NCBI RefSeq assembly: GCF_902500225.1 | Contig: NZ_LR722661.1 | Coordinates: forward strand, 1 to 64,000 | Length of the DNA: 64,000 bases | DNA from: Buttiauxella massiliensis | Lineage (GTDB): Bacteria > Pseudomonadota > Gammaproteobacteria > Enterobacterales > Enterobacteriaceae | Direction: 5' to 3' | Shown: positions 53,539 to 64,000 of the stretch, in pieces | Position numbering within the stretch: the stretch's first letter is position 1 | How the letters are laid out: the number at the start of each line of letters is the position of its first letter | Position numbers and translations under genes: made by a program | The notes under the pieces: model-generated | The model's database searches: none | Told to the model about the DNA's origin: nothing | Seen by the model: only the letters and a program-made list of their open reading frames with translations

Positions 53539-54582
53539 CTAACGAATCTCAATCATCGGGCGGCCTGCACGGGCGGTTTTCAACTCGCCAATCGCGGTCA
53601 GTTTGATGCCATTTTTTTCAGCAACGGCGGCAACCGCGTCTTCTGCGCCCGCTTCAACGGCTAACAGTAAACCGCCGGAAGTTTGTGGGTCGCACAGTAA
53701 ATCGCGTTGCGCCTGGGTCATTTCACCCATCAGATAACCGTAGCTTACGAAGTTGCGCGATGTACCACCAGGAACACAGCCCTGCGCGATGTAATCTTCA
53801 ACATCAGGTAATTTCGGTACTTTATCAAACCACACTTCAGCCTGAATGCCCGCGCCCTGGCACATTTCGCTGAGGTGACCCAGCAGGCCAAAGCCGGTGA
53901 CATCGGTCATGGCGGTAACGCCTTCGATGTCGGCAAATTCGGCACCCGGCTTATTCAGCTGGCACATCACTTCTGCCGCAAGGCCATAATGTTCAGGTTT
54001 TAGCAGGGATTTTTTCTCAGCAGTGGTCAACACGCCAATACCGAGCGGCTTGGTGAGGAACAGTTTGCAGCCTGCTGTGGCTGAGCTGTTTTTCTTAACA
54101 CGGTCGGTTGGTACGATGCCGGTAACGGCAAGGCCAAAGATAGGCTCTGGTGCATCGATGGAGTGGCCGCCTGCCAGGGAAATGCCCGCCTGTTGGCAAA
54201 CAAAACGTCCGCCTTCAATCACTTTGCGGGCAATTTCTGGCGCGAGGGTGTTAATCGGCCAGCCAAGAATCGCGATAGCCATAATCGGTTTGCCGCCCAT
54301 CGCGTAAATGTCGCTAATCGCGTTGGTGGCAGCAATGCGCCCAAAGTCGAACGGATCGTCGACGATCGGCATAAAGAAGTCGGTGGTGCTGATGACACAA
54401 GTGCCGTTGCCCAGATCGTAAACCGCCGCGTCATCGCTGGTTTCGTTTCCGACCAGCAAGTTAGGGTCGACAAATTTAGCCTGCTCGGAATGCAGAATAG
54501 TTTGCAGGACTTTCGGGGAAATTTTACAACCGCAACCAGCGCCGTGGCTGTACTGGGTTAGACGAACGGTTTGCTCACTCAT
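53539..54582 (-). CDS. selD: Selenide, water dikinase
   Basis: SelD makes selenophosphate from selenide and ATP, the donor for selenocysteine and selenouridine. The 347 residues equal E. coli. Cys17 and Lys20 in the N-terminal [11 protein letters not shown] are the essential pair; the glycine-rich [12 protein letters not shown] and [12 protein letters not shown] are conserved. Cysteine, not selenocysteine, is used here, as in E. coli. It is in the order ydjA-selD-topB. Confidence 0.97.
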   Translation of the reverse strand: MSEQTVRLTQYSHGAGCGCKISPKVLQTILHSEQAKFVDPNLLVGNETSDDAAVYDLGNGTCVISTTDFFMPIVDDPFDFGRIAATNAISDIYAMGGKPIMAIAILGWPINTLAPEIARKVIEGGRFVCQQAGISLAGGHSIDAPEPIFGLAVTGIVPTDRVKKNSSATAGCKLFLTKPLGIGVLTTAEKKSLLKPEHYGLAAEVMCQLNKPGAEFADIEGVTAMTDVTGFGLLGHLSEMCQGAGIQAEVWFDKVPKLPDVEDYIAQGCVPGGTSRNFVSYGYLMGEMTQAQRDLLCDPQTSGGLLLAVEAGAEDAVAAVAEKNGIKLTAIGELKTARAGRPMIEIR

Positions 54583-54700
54583 GGACTACTCCTGTCATTG
54601 GCAATGCCGCTATGGTAACTCTTACGCCTGGGAGTAGTAAGTATCAGTGTCTGAATTGCGCCATTGCTGGTCACAATCCAGACAGCTTTTGCGTGATTGC

Positions 54701-55252
54701 TTAGAATCTGCGCACAAACGGGGTGATGTCTGGCACGCTAACGGTAGTAGAGGCTTTGAGTTGTGGCGTTCCCAGATACAGGAAACCGACCACTTCATCT
54801 TGCTCACGGCAGTTTAGTGCGTCGCGCACAGCTTCGCTTTCAGTCCAGATGCCAGTACGCCAGATGCCGTTGTAGCCCTGAGCGACCGCTGCCATTTGCA
54901 TTGCCATTACCGCACAACCCGCAGAAACAACCTGTTCCCAGACAGGAACTTTGTGATTGTCATCGCAATGCGCCACGACCGCGATAATCATTGGCGCGCG
55001 GAAAGGAGCGGTACGCGCCTTTTCAATGCCCTTTTCGTCTTGTTCCTCAGCGATGGCGGCTTGTTCCATCACTTTGCTGAAACGCTCGCGGCCTTCGCCT
55101 TCAATCACGATGAAACGCCACGGCTGCAAGGTGCCGTGATCCGGTGCGCGCATACCGGCACGAATGATGTTTTCCAGCACGTCGCCTGCCGGAGCGGGTT
55201 CTGCCAGGCGGGAAGCGCTACGACGGTTAAGTAGTAGTTCGAGTGCATCCAT
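54701..55252 (-). CDS. ydjA: Nitroreductase-like flavoprotein YdjA
   Basis: A 183-residue FMN-dependent nitroreductase-family protein equal in length to E. coli Ydj[17 protein letters not shown] (FMN phosphate), [12 protein letters not shown], and the C-terminal [12 protein letters not shown] chose ATG 55252; the open frame upstream to 55369 runs into the sppA promoter region. The natural substrate is unknown. Divergent from sppA. Confidence 0.95.
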   Translation of the reverse strand: MDALELLLNRRSASRLAEPAPAGDVLENIIRAGMRAPDHGTLQPWRFIVIEGEGRERFSKVMEQAAIAEEQDEKGIEKARTAPFRAPMIIAVVAHCDDNHKVPVWEQVVSAGCAVMAMQMAAVAQGYNGIWRTGIWTESEAVRDALNCREQDEVVGFLYLGTPQLKASTTVSVPDITPFVRRF

Positions 55253-55411
55253 TTGATAACTCCTGCAATGAATTTTAGCGCCGAAATTAACACAGCCGTA
55301 GATTTTGTTACAGCACGGGGCAGATTTCCTACTGACTTTTGCCCTGGGGGTATTTAGGATAGCGGTCACTTAAGCTGTTATATGCAGCTTGCCAGATATT
55401 ACGGAGAATGC

Positions 55412-57262
55412 ATGCGCACCATTGGGCGATTTGTTGCCGGTTTTTTTAAGTGGACCTGGCGTCTGCTTAACTTTATTCGAGAATTTATTCTCAACCTATT
55501 TTTAGTGTTACTGGTGCTGGTTGGCGTAGGGATCTGGATGCAGATTAACAGCGCGCCAGCAGAACCTGCACGCGGTGCGTTGTTGCTGGATATCACCGGC
55601 GTGGTGGTCGATAAACCTTCGGTAAGCAATAAACTGGGCGTGATTGGCCGCCAGTTGCTGGGTGCCAGTTCAGACCGCCTGCAGGAAAACTCGCTGTTTG
55701 ATGTGGTCGATACCATTCGCCAGGCGAAAGATGACCGCAACATCACCGGGATTGTGCTGGACCTGAAAGAGTTTGCCGGTGGCGATCAGCCTTCTATGCA
55801 ATATATCGGCAAAGCACTGCGTGAATTCCGTGACAGTGGTAAACCGGTTTATGCCGCGGGCGATAGCTACAACCAGGGGCAATATTACCTGGCAAGTTTT
55901 GCCAATAAAATTTGGCTCTCACCACAAGGCGTGGTGGATCTTCACGGCTTTGCCACCAACTCGCTCTATTACAAAACGCTGCTCGATAAGCTGAAAGTCT
56001 CCACGCATATTTTCCGCGTCGGCACTTACAAATCTGCCGTTGAGCCGTTTATTCGTGATGATATGTCCCCTGCCGCGCGTGAAGCCGATAGCCGCTGGAT
56101 TGGCGAGCTGTGGCAAAACTACCTGGGCACTATCGCGGCTAACCGTCAGATAACTGCGCAGCAAGTGTTCCCAGGCGCGCAAGGTTTGCTGGATAGCCTG
56201 CAAAAACTCGGTGGCGACACAGCGAAATACGCGCTGGACAATAAACTGGTGGATGAACTCGCCAGCAGCGCGACCGTTGATAAAGCGATGATTAAGCAAT
56301 TTGGCTGGAATAAAGAGAGCAAAGATTTCAGCTACACCAGCATGTACGACTATGTAGTGAAAAAACCGGCTGATACCGGTGATGCGATTGCCGTTATTAT
56401 CGCCAATGGCGCGATTATGGATGGCGAAGAAACCCCAGGACAAGTCGGCGGCGATACCACCGCGATGCAAATTCGCGAAGCGCGTCTTGATCCGAAAGTA
56501 AAAGCGCTTGTGCTGCGCGTCAACAGCCCTGGCGGCAGCGTCTCCGCATCAGAAGTGATTCGTGATGAACTGGAAGCGGCGCGTACAGCGGGCAAACCGA
56601 TTGTCGTTTCGATGGGTGGAATGGCGGCCTCTGGCGGTTACTGGATTTCGACTCCGGCGGATTACATCGTCGCCAGCCCGAATACTTTGACCGGCTCGAT
56701 TGGTATTTTTGGTGTGATTAACACGGTTGAAAATAGCCTTGATTCCATTGGCGTTCACACCGATGGTGTGGCGACTTCGCCATTAGCGGATGTCGCGGTG
56801 ACGAAATCATTGCCCCCAGAAGTGCAGCAAATGATGCAGTTGACCATCGAAAATGGCTATAAGCGCTTTGTGAACCTGGTTGCAGATTCCCGCAAGAAAA
56901 CGCCGGAGCAAATTGATGCAATCGCTCAGGGTCATGTCTGGACAGGTCAGGATGCAAAAGCAAACGGCCTGGTAGACAGCCTGGGTGATTTCGATGATGC
57001 CGTAGCGAAAGCCGCTGAGCTTGCAAAACTTAAAAGTTGGCACCTGGTTTTCTGGCAGGATGAGCCAAGCGTGCTTGATATGGTATTCAACAGCGTGAGC
57101 GGCTCGGTACGTGCCATGCTGCCACAAGCATTACAGGCATATTTGCCAGCACCGTTAGCGGATGCGGCTTTGGCGGTAAAAGCGCAAAACGATAAGTTTG
57201 GCACGATGAATGACCCGCAAAACCGATACGCCTTCTGCCTCACCTGTGGTGACGTACGATAA
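55412..57262 (+). CDS. sppA: Signal peptide peptidase / protease IV SppA
   Basis: SppA digests cleaved signal peptides in the inner membrane. From ATG 55412 the protein has 616 residues (E. coli 618): an N-terminal anchor (about 18-45), an N-domain with the catalytic Lys in [11 protein letters not shown] (about 208), and a C-domain with the catalytic Ser in [12 protein letters not shown] (about 407). AAGG-like GGAGA precedes the start. It is followed by a terminator and ansA. Confidence 0.97.
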   Translation: MRTIGRFVAGFFKWTWRLLNFIREFILNLFLVLLVLVGVGIWMQINSAPAEPARGALLLDITGVVVDKPSVSNKLGVIGRQLLGASSDRLQENSLFDVVDTIRQAKDDRNITGIVLDLKEFAGGDQPSMQYIGKALREFRDSGKPVYAAGDSYNQGQYYLASFANKIWLSPQGVVDLHGFATNSLYYKTLLDKLKVSTHIFRVGTYKSAVEPFIRDDMSPAAREADSRWIGELWQNYLGTIAANRQITAQQVFPGAQGLLDSLQKLGGDTAKYALDNKLVDELASSATVDKAMIKQFGWNKESKDFSYTSMYDYVVKKPADTGDAIAVIIANGAIMDGEETPGQVGGDTTAMQIREARLDPKVKALVLRVNSPGGSVSASEVIRDELEAARTAGKPIVVSMGGMAASGGYWISTPADYIVASPNTLTGSIGIFGVINTVENSLDSIGVHTDGVATSPLADVAVTKSLPPEVQQMMQLTIENGYKRFVNLVADSRKKTPEQIDAIAQGHVWTGQDAKANGLVDSLGDFDDAVAKAAELAKLKSWHLVFWQDEPSVLDMVFNSVSGSVRAMLPQALQAYLPAPLADAALAVKAQNDKFGTMNDPQNRYAFCLTCGDVR

Positions 57263-57270
57263 TCTAAATC

Positions 57271-57300
57271 CAGCCCGGTATTTACCGGGCTGATTTTTTT
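57271..57300 (+). terminator. Terminator after sppA
   Basis: CAGCCCGGTA, a short loop and TACCGGGCTG followed by ATTTTTTT. Confidence 0.9.
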
Positions 57301-57351
57301 GCCCCATCCCACTATACTGCGGCTAATTACGCCAACTCTCTGAGTTTATTC

Positions 57352-58368
57352 ATGCAAAAAAAATCCATTTACGTTGCCTATACCGGCGGTACTATCGGTA
57401 TGCAGCGTTCAGAGCACGGTTACATTCCTGTTTCCGGCCATTTACAACGCCAGTTGGCTTTGATGCCAGAATTCCATCGCCAGGAAATGCCTGATTTCAC
57501 GATTCACGAATATCAGCCATTGATGGACTCCTCCGACATGACACCAGAAGACTGGCAGCACATTGCTGATGACATTAAAGCCAATTACGACAAGTACGAC
57601 GGTTTTGTGATTCTGCATGGCACCGACACCATGGCGTTTACCGCCTCGGCGCTCTCCTTCATGCTGGAAAACCTCAGCAAGCCGGTGATTGTGACTGGTT
57701 CGCAAATTCCCCTGGCTGAGCTTCGTTCTGATGGGCAGATTAACCTGCTTAACTCTTTGTACATCGCTGCCAATTTCCCAATTAACGAAGTCACTCTATT
57801 CTTCAATAACCGTTTGTATCGCGGTAACCGCACCACCAAGGCGCATGCCGACGGTTTTGATGCCTTTGCCTCACCCAATCTGGCACCGTTGCTTGAAGCG
57901 GGTATCCACATTCGCCGCCTGAATACGCCAGCCGCACCACACAGCGAAGGCGAGTTAATTGTTCACCCGATTACCCCACAGCCGATTGGTGTGGTGACGA
58001 TTTACCCAGGGATTTCAGCAGACGTTGTCGGCAATTTTTTACGCCAGCCGGTAAAAGCGCTGATCCTGCGTTCTTATGGTGTGGGTAATGCTCCGCAGCA
58101 CGGCGCATTCCTCAGAGAGTTACAAGAAGCCTGTTCACGCGGCATTATCGTTGTAAACCTGACGCAATGTATGTCCGGTAAAGTCAATATGGGTGGCTAC
58201 GCAACGGGTAACGCACTGGCTCAGGCAGGTGTGGTTAGCGGCTTTGATATGACTGTAGAAGCTACGTTGACTAAGCTTCACTATTTGCTCAGCCAGAATC
58301 TGGGTGTGCAGGCCATTCGCGAGGCCATGACTCGCAACTTGCGTGGTGAACTCACCCCAGACGAGTAA
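57352..58368 (+). CDS. ansA: Cytoplasmic L-asparaginase I
   Basis: AnsA hydrolyses asparagine to aspartate and ammonia in the cytoplasm with low affinity and is allosteric. The 338 residues equal E. coli. Catalytic motifs are AYTGGTIGM (first Thr, about 14) and HGTDTMAFTA (second Thr-Asp, about 90). It is 9 bases before pncA, likely one operon. Confidence 0.97.
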   Translation: MQKKSIYVAYTGGTIGMQRSEHGYIPVSGHLQRQLALMPEFHRQEMPDFTIHEYQPLMDSSDMTPEDWQHIADDIKANYDKYDGFVILHGTDTMAFTASALSFMLENLSKPVIVTGSQIPLAELRSDGQINLLNSLYIAANFPINEVTLFFNNRLYRGNRTTKAHADGFDAFASPNLAPLLEAGIHIRRLNTPAAPHSEGELIVHPITPQPIGVVTIYPGISADVVGNFLRQPVKALILRSYGVGNAPQHGAFLRELQEACSRGIIVVNLTQCMSGKVNMGGYATGNALAQAGVVSGFDMTVEATLTKLHYLLSQNLGVQAIREAMTRNLRGELTPDE

Positions 58369-58377
58369 GGAGACGCC

Positions 58378-59007
58378 ATGAAACGTGCTTTGTTGATGGT
58401 TGATATACAGAATGATTTTTGTGCCGGTGGTGCCCTTGCTGTCCCTGACGGGGATAGCACTGTCGAAGTCGCGAATATGCTGATTAGCTTTTGCAAAGCG
58501 AAGGGGGATGTCGTAGTTGCATCACAGGACTGGCATCCGTCCAATCACGGGAGTTTTGCCAGTATTCAGCGAACCGAGCCTTATTCACAAGGGAAGCTTG
58601 AGGGACTCAGGCAAACCTGGTGGCCGGATCACTGTGTGCAAAATAGCGAAGGTGCACAGCTCCATCCGTTGCTAAATACGCATGAGATAGACGCTGTTTT
58701 TCAGAAAGGTGAAAACCCACTGATTGATAGTTACAGCGCATTTTTCGATAATGGGCATCGTCAGAAAACGGAGCTTGACAGCTGGCTATTTCGCAATGAG
58801 ATCAAACAGCTAGTGGTGATGGGTTTGGCAACCGATTATTGCGTGAAGTTCACAGTACTCGACGCCCTGACATTGGGCTATGACGTGATAGTGATTACAG
58901 ATGGTTGCCGGGGTGTGAATCTTCATCCTCAGGACAGCCTGAAGGCATTCCAGACTATGTCTGCGGCAGGTGCCACTTTAATGACGTTTGCTGATTTTAC
59001 TTACTAA
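58378..59007 (+). CDS. pncA: Nicotinamidase
   Basis: PncA converts nicotinamide to nicotinate for NAD salvage. It has 209 residues, with the Asp-Lys-Cys triad: Asp in VDIQNDFC (about 10), Lys in FQKGENP (about 111) and Cys in LATDYCVKFT (about 156). Metal ligands are in SQDWHPSNHGSF. It follows ansA with AAGGAG before the ATG. Confidence 0.96.
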   Translation: MKRALLMVDIQNDFCAGGALAVPDGDSTVEVANMLISFCKAKGDVVVASQDWHPSNHGSFASIQRTEPYSQGKLEGLRQTWWPDHCVQNSEGAQLHPLLNTHEIDAVFQKGENPLIDSYSAFFDNGHRQKTELDSWLFRNEIKQLVVMGLATDYCVKFTVLDALTLGYDVIVITDGCRGVNLHPQDSLKAFQTMSAAGATLMTFADFTY

Positions 59008-59086
59008 TTTCCTCCAGGGCGCTATCGCGCCCTTCCCCCTTTCTCGATTCCGCTCTCATTCTGAACTTTTATTATTCGCTCATTTT

Positions 59087-59100
59087 TGAGAGCGCTCTCA
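59087..59100 (+). promoter_or_regulatory. LacI-type operator palindrome upstream of the chitinase
   Basis: TGAGAGCGCTCTCA is a perfect 14-bp palindrome with central CG, the form of LacI/GalR-family operators. A half copy, CGCTCTCATT, lies at 59051-59060. No LacI-family gene is in the window, so the regulator would be elsewhere. Confidence 0.7.
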
Positions 59101-59144
59101 TAATGAATTTGTTTATTAATGCAGCATGTTAGCTGTGTTTTTTA

Positions 59145-59180
59145 CCTGACGCCCCGCTGGGTTACGTCAGGCTTTTAATC
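59145..59180 (+). terminator. Hairpin in the pncA-chitinase gap
   Basis: CCTGACG, a 13-base loop and CGTCAGG followed by CTTTTAAT. It stands between the palindrome and the chitinase gene, so it may end pncA transcripts or attenuate the chitinase leader. Confidence 0.6.
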
Positions 59181-59209
59181 GATATTGCTCGTCAAAGAGG
59201 AACTACCCT

Positions 59210-60481
59210 ATGGTCTTCACGCGTAAACTGCTGCCCTTGCTGGCAGTAATACAAATCGCTTGTGCCGGTGTGGCTCAAGCAAGCTCTTACCTCTCCGTCG
59301 GTTATTTCAATGGTGGCGGTGATGTTACTGCCGGGCCTGGTGGCGATATCAATAAACTCGATGTGCGCCAGATAACCCACCTCAACTACTCATTTGGCCT
59401 GATTTACAACGATGAGAAAGACGAAACCAACGCGGCACTGAAAGACGCATCAAAACTGCATCAAATTTGGCTCTCGCCAAAAGTCATCTCAGACCTTGAA
59501 AAGATCCCTGCGCTGCGGAAACAAAATCCGCAGTTGAAGGTTTTACTGTCGGTTGGTGGCTGGGGAGCACGTGGCTTCTCAGGCGCCGCGGCAACACCTG
59601 AAAATCGTGCAGTGTTTATCCGGTCGGCACAAGACGTTATTGCCAAATACGGACTGGATGGTATCGATCTGGATTGGGAATATCCGGTGAATGGTGCGTG
59701 GGGTCTGGTAGCCAGCATGCCGGAAGATCGCGCTAACTTCACTTCGTTGCTCAATGAGTTACGTACTGCGCTGGGCAAACAAAAATTACTGACCATTGCA
59801 GTGGCTGCAAACGTGAAAGGCCCGACCGAATGGGTCGATATGAAAGCCATTGCGCCAGCGCTTGATTACATCAACCTGATGGCCTACGACATGGCGTATG
59901 GCACTCAGTATTTCAACTCGAATCTTTATGACTCAAAAGCCTGGCCAACAGTTGCGAAAGCGGATAAGTACAGCGCTGATTATGTGGTGAGTAACTACAT
60001 TGCTGCGGGCATGAAACCGGCGCAGCTAAATCTGGGTATTGGTTTCTATGGCCGCGTACCTAAGCGCGCAGTGGAGCCAGGCATTGACTGGGATAAACCA
60101 GACGCAGCTAAAAACCCGGTCACCCAACCCTACTTTGGTGCACCGGAAAAAACCGTGTTTACATCGTTTGGGCTGGATCTGTCGAAAGACACTTATCTGA
60201 AATACAACGATATTGTGAGCAAAATGCTCAACGATCCGCAAAAACGTTTTACTGAGCACTGGGATAACGACGCGCAAGTGCCTTATCTGACAATGAAATC
60301 TGCCGAGGGCAAAGATCTGTTTGCTATCTCGTATGAGAACCCACGTTCAGTGGCGGCCAAAGCGGAGTACATCAAAGCTAAAGGATTGGGTGGCGCGATG
60401 TTCTGGGAGTATGGCGCAGATGACAATAATCAGTTGGCAAAAGAGTTAGCCAAAGATTTGGGCATTAAAACGGAGCATTAA
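59210..60481 (+). CDS. Secreted GH18 chitinase
   Basis: A 423-residue glycoside hydrolase family 18 protein with a signal peptide (LLAVIQIACAGVAQA, cleavage at about 25). The catalytic motif D-x2-D-x-D-x-E is intact as LDGIDLDWEYP (about 148-158), preceded by VLLSVGGWG and followed by YINLMAYDM and the end-barrel GGAMFWEYGADD. It should cut chitin or chitooligosaccharides through a substrate-assisted mechanism. No chitin-binding domain is present. A typical enterobacterial gene order has no chitinase here, so it was inserted between pncA and yeaC. A LacI-like palindrome lies about 110 bases upstream. Confidence 0.93.
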   Translation: MVFTRKLLPLLAVIQIACAGVAQASSYLSVGYFNGGGDVTAGPGGDINKLDVRQITHLNYSFGLIYNDEKDETNAALKDASKLHQIWLSPKVISDLEKIPALRKQNPQLKVLLSVGGWGARGFSGAAATPENRAVFIRSAQDVIAKYGLDGIDLDWEYPVNGAWGLVASMPEDRANFTSLLNELRTALGKQKLLTIAVAANVKGPTEWVDMKAIAPALDYINLMAYDMAYGTQYFNSNLYDSKAWPTVAKADKYSADYVVSNYIAAGMKPAQLNLGIGFYGRVPKRAVEPGIDWDKPDAAKNPVTQPYFGAPEKTVFTSFGLDLSKDTYLKYNDIVSKMLNDPQKRFTEHWDNDAQVPYLTMKSAEGKDLFAISYENPRSVAAKAEYIKAKGLGGAMFWEYGADDNNQLAKELAKDLGIKTEH

Positions 60482-60493
60482 TTTTCAAAATCA

Positions 60494-60525
60494 AACTGGG
60501 CGGCAACTGTGCCACCCAGTTTTTT
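60494..60525. terminator. Bidirectional terminator chitinase / yeaC
   Basis: AAACTGGGCGGCA, a short loop and TGCCACCCAGTT followed by TTTT, with A residues on the other side. Confidence 0.85.
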
Positions 60526-60529
60526 GAGT

Positions 60530-60808
60530 TTACAGCTTCACCGTCATAATCGGCGCAGGCTCAATGCCGAACTCTGCTTTAAGCTGCTGCTTACTCTTCA
60601 TCACGATGTTGCCATCAGTCCCGATGGTCATATGCTGCGGGTCAGTGTTATGACGCGTCTGCCACATCATCACTAATTGCAAACTGTTCTCTTTTTGATC
60701 GGGCGTCAGTGCCACACCGTCTGGCCATTTTCCCAGCTCAACGGCGGTCACCAGACGTTGATAAACTTCCGGTGTCATTGCTTCTAACATCTCGTCCAGG
60801 TTCATCAT
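60530..60808 (-). CDS. yeaC: Small conserved protein YeaC (DUF1315)
   Basis: A 92-residue soluble protein with MTPEVYQRLVTAVELGKWPDG and MKSKQQLKAEFG, matching E. coli YeaC (90 residues). It may start at the second ATG (60805), giving MNLDEM as in E. coli; AGGA lies 9 bases before the first ATG. Function unknown. It follows msrB. Confidence 0.9.
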   Translation of the reverse strand: MMNLDEMLEAMTPEVYQRLVTAVELGKWPDGVALTPDQKENSLQLVMMWQTRHNTDPQHMTIGTDGNIVMKSKQQLKAEFGIEPAPIMTVKL

Positions 60809-60847
60809 GTGGCAAGTTCCTGTGGAATAATTTGCTGAATCGATTTT

Positions 60848-61261
60848 TCAACCTTCGATTTGCTCACCGTTTTGGTCGTCGGTGAAGTTTAATGAGGCTG
60901 AATTCACGCAGTAACGTTCACCTGTTGGCTGCGGGCCATCCGGGAAAACATGGCCTAAGTGGGCTTCACAATTGCCGCAGCGGATTTCAATCCGCTCCAT
61001 ACCATGTGAGAAGTCCTTGATGTAGTTAATAGCGCTGTCGCTTACTGGTTCATAGAAGCTAGGCCAGCCGCAGCCTGAGTCATACTTAGACTCTGACATA
61101 AACAATGGTGCGTCGCAGACCAGGCAGTGATACACCCCTTCCCGTTTGTTATGCAGCAGACGCCCGGAAAACGGTGGCTCAGTGCCATGCTTCTGGGTGA
61201 CATAAAACTGCATCTCAGAAAGGTTTTTTTTCGATAAATCAGGAGGTAATTGGTTAGCCAT
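60848..61261 (-). CDS. msrB: Peptide methionine-R-sulfoxide reductase
   Basis: MsrB reduces methionine-R-sulfoxide in proteins. The 137 residues equal E. coli. Four zinc Cys are in CLVC and CGNC, and the catalytic Cys in RYCVNSASL (about 118). A typical CGWPSFY substrate motif is present. Divergent from gapA. Confidence 0.97.
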   Translation of the reverse strand: MANQLPPDLSKKNLSEMQFYVTQKHGTEPPFSGRLLHNKREGVYHCLVCDAPLFMSESKYDSGCGWPSFYEPVSDSAINYIKDFSHGMERIEIRCGNCEAHLGHVFPDGPQPTGERYCVNSASLNFTDDQNGEQIEG

Positions 61262-61382
61262 ATGCGTACATCTCGGGCAGTGGGAACTGTAACTGATAAC
61301 AGCATGATTCTAACAAAAAATTAACAACGCCGTGCTGTTTTTTGTTCTAAACTTAGCCCTGAATTTCTGGCGCAGCGTCAAT

Positions 61383-61398
61383 TGTGATCGCCGTCACA
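61383..61398 (+). promoter_or_regulatory. CRP site in the msrB-gapA region
   Basis: TGTGATCGCCGTCACA is a perfect inverted TGTGA/TCACA pair with a six-base spacer, the CRP consensus. It lies 225 bases before gapA. CRP is known to act at gapA in E. coli. Confidence 0.8.
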
Positions 61399-61536
61399 TT
61401 CTTGTTGGAATGGTCCTTTAAAATTCCTCGCATCGTCCCCATTTGGATAAAGAGCCAAAAGGGAAGCGCGAGGCGGTTCAGTCGTTCAAATGATGTCCAT
61501 AGGATTGATTTGTCGCAATGATTGACACGATTCCGC

Positions 61537-61564
61537 TTGACGCTGAGTAAGGTTTTTGTAATTT
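61537..61564 (+). promoter_or_regulatory. Putative sigma-70 promoter of gapA
   Basis: TTGACG, 16 bases and TAATTT lie about 45 bases upstream of the gapA start. gapA in E. coli has several promoters; the others cannot be placed by eye. The rest of the 61262-61607 gap holds the CRP site and no gene. Confidence 0.5.
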
Positions 61565-61595
61565 TACAGGCAACCTTTTATTCACTAACAAATAG

Positions 61596-62603
<1,008 letters not shown>

Positions 62604-62626
62604 GTTGAGATGAGCTATTAGTCCTG

Positions 62627-62655
62627 AAGGCGACCCATGCGGTCGCCTTTTTTTT
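62627..62655 (+). terminator. Terminator after gapA
   Basis: AAGGCGACC, a loop of five bases (CATGC) and GGTCGCCTT followed by eight T. Confidence 0.92.
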
Positions 62656-62678
62656 GCCTTCGATTGATAGGTGAGTCA

Positions 62679-63566
62679 ATGATTAACAAAATTTTTGCCC
62701 TTCCAGTAATTGAACAAATCACTCCTTCTATTTCCCGCCGTCAGATTGATGAGCTGGAAGTTATCGTGGTTGAACATCCACAAGCTCGTGGTGCTGTGAC
62801 TTTGCAAGGCGCACACCTGTTGTCATGGAAACCAGCAGGTGAAGAAGAAGTGCTTTGGCTTAGCGGCAACACACCGTTCAAACACGGCACCGCTATTCGT
62901 GGCGGCGTGCCCATCTGCTGGCCATGGTTTGGCCCAGGTGCACAAGCAGACCTGCCAGCGCACGGTTTTGCCCGCAACCTGCCATGGACTCTGACTGCGC
63001 ATAACGAAGATGAAAGCGGCGTTGCACTGACCTTCGAATTGCAAAGCAGCGATGCGACTCGCAAGTACTGGCCACATGACTTTACCCTGTATGCTCGTTA
63101 CAAACTGGGTAAAACCTGTGAGATGGAACTGGAAGCGCACGGCGAGTTCGAAGTTAACTCCGCTCTGCATACTTATTTCAACGTTGGCGATATTGCTGAT
63201 GTGAAAGTGAGTGGTCTGGGTATCAAGTATATTGATAAAGTGCTTAACGCTTCTGAAGGTCAGTTAACCGACGGCGTGCAGACCTTCCCGGATCGCACAG
63301 ACCGTGTTTATCTGGACCCAGAAGAATGCAGCGTCATTCATGATGCGAGCATGAACCGCACCATTGACGTTGTTCACCACCACCACGTCAATGTGGTTGG
63401 CTGGAACCCAGGCCCGGCACTGTCTACTTCTATGGCAGATATGCCAGATGATGGTTACAAGACTTTTGTGTGTGTGGAAACCGCATGTGCAAGCGCAACA
63501 CAGAAAGCGGCCGCTGATAAACCAGCTCGTTTAGCGACAACTATTCGTGTAGCGAAAAAAGCTTAA
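62679..63566 (+). CDS. yeaD: Glucose-6-phosphate 1-epimerase YeaD
   Basis: A 295-residue aldose-1-epimerase-like protein that interconverts alpha and beta glucose-6-phosphate. GGVPICWPWFGP, AHGFARNLPW (active His) and ALHTYFNVGD are visible; Asp and Glu acid-base residues fall in the later strands. Start ATG 62679 has AGGTGAG before it; an upstream ATG at 62637 lies inside the gapA terminator. Overlaps yeaE stop-to-stop. Confidence 0.95.
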   Translation: MINKIFALPVIEQITPSISRRQIDELEVIVVEHPQARGAVTLQGAHLLSWKPAGEEEVLWLSGNTPFKHGTAIRGGVPICWPWFGPGAQADLPAHGFARNLPWTLTAHNEDESGVALTFELQSSDATRKYWPHDFTLYARYKLGKTCEMELEAHGEFEVNSALHTYFNVGDIADVKVSGLGIKYIDKVLNASEGQLTDGVQTFPDRTDRVYLDPEECSVIHDASMNRTIDVVHHHHVNVVGWNPGPALSTSMADMPDDGYKTFVCVETACASATQKAAADKPARLATTIRVAKKA

Positions 63567-64000
63567 ACCATATCTAAAGGCGTTTTGCGGCCCGGTGCCG
63601 GGAACGCCTTTTCCATCAGTGCTATTTCTTCCTGACTCAAGGCAATTTCGAGTGCCGCCGCATTTTCTTTCACATGCGCCACACTCCCCGCTTTCGGAAT
63701 GGCCATCACACCATCATGGTGAATGACCCACGCCAGTAATAGCTGCGCGACGCTCACACCCTTACGGTTTGCCAACTCATTGAGCGCCGGATGGTTCATC
63801 AACCCACTACGCAAACGTCCAGCTTGAGCTAACGGGCAATAAGCCATAACAGGCATATGTTGTTGCTGGCACCATGGCAGTAAATCATGTTCAATCCCGC
63901 GAGATGCAAGGTGGTAAAGCACCTGGTTGGTAGCACATCCGCGCCCACCAGCCGTATTCCATAACTCCTGCATATCTGCATAGTCGAGATTCGAAACACC
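63563..64000 (-). CDS. yeaE: Aldo-keto reductase YeaE, 3' part
   Basis: The frame runs off the window at its 5' end; the visible 145 codons are the C-terminal half of a TIM-barrel aldo-keto reductase. E. coli YeaE reduces methylglyoxal with NADPH. GVSNLDYADMQELW, CATNQVLYHLASRG, AYCPLAQAGRL, and the NADP-binding AIPKAGSVAHVKENAAA are visible. The stop overlaps that of yeaD by 3 bases. Confidence 0.93.
   Translation of the reverse strand, partial: GVSNLDYADMQELWNTAGGRGCATNQVLYHLASRGIEHDLLPWCQQQHMPVMAYCPLAQAGRLRSGLMNHPALNELANRKGVSVAQLLLAWVIHHDGVMAIPKAGSVAHVKENAAALEIALSQEEIALMEKAFPAPGRKTPLDMV

Overview
The window is chromosomal DNA of a gamma-proteobacterium of the family Enterobacteriaceae. 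Almost every gene is recognisable as an Escherichia coli homologue, and the order follows the btuC-ihfA-pheTS-rplT-rpmI-infC-thrS ... pfkB ... katE ... nadE ... spy-astEBDAC-xthA ... topB-selD-ydjA-sppA-ansA-pncA ... msrB-gapA-yeaD-yeaE stretch of the E. coli map. Base composition is near 50% GC. A complete hut cluster and a lone chitinase at these positions fit genera such as Buttiauxella or Kluyvera better than Escherichia, but the species cannot be fixed from the sequence alone.

Region 1-2.8 kb is a decayed lambdoid prophage: two AT-rich unknown genes with their own promoter and terminator, a phage-21-type lysis cassette (pinholin, SAR endolysin, Rz, Rz1) in which Rz carries an in-frame amber codon, and the C-terminal half of an integrase. 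Region 2.8-12.4 kb is translation and DNA-architecture core: btuC, a VirK/DUF535 gene, ihfA, pheT, pheS, the PheM leader with its attenuator, rplT, rpmI, infC (AUU start) and thrS with its autoregulatory operator. Region 12.8-26.3 kb holds small-metabolism, envelope and stress genes (ydiY, pfkB, ydiZ, yniA, yniB, hxpB, kduD, ydjM, tcyP, a Sel1 protein, cedA, katE, osmE, nadE).

Region 26.3-35.9 kb is the main accessory block: yddG, then hutU-hutH, hutC, ves(hutD)-hutF and hutI-hutG, bounded by two ERIC repeats in opposite orientation. The set encodes the five-step histidine pathway through N-formylglutamate, and HutC-like palindromes sit in both divergent promoter regions. The hutD gene is an orthologue-like match to E. 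coli ves, which occupies the same nadE-spy interval in E. coli, so the E. coli locus may be the remnant of such a cluster. Directly after spy comes the complete arginine succinyltransferase operon astCADBE with a sigma-54-type promoter. Histidine and arginine catabolism, both ending in glutamate, are therefore side by side.

Region 43-64 kb returns to conserved order: xthA, a TVP38-family membrane protein, the ynjBCD transporter, ynjE, a striking nested inverted repeat, ynjF, ynjA, nudG, ynjH, topB, selD, ydjA, sppA, ansA, pncA, a secreted GH18 chitinase with a LacI-type palindrome, yeaC, msrB, gapA, yeaD and the 3' part of yeaE. I saw no rRNA, tRNA, CRISPR array or intact insertion sequence. 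I did not find a convincing new multi-gene system; the best candidates for something undescribed are the two-gene prophage cargo at 111-765 and the nested palindrome at 49523-49662.
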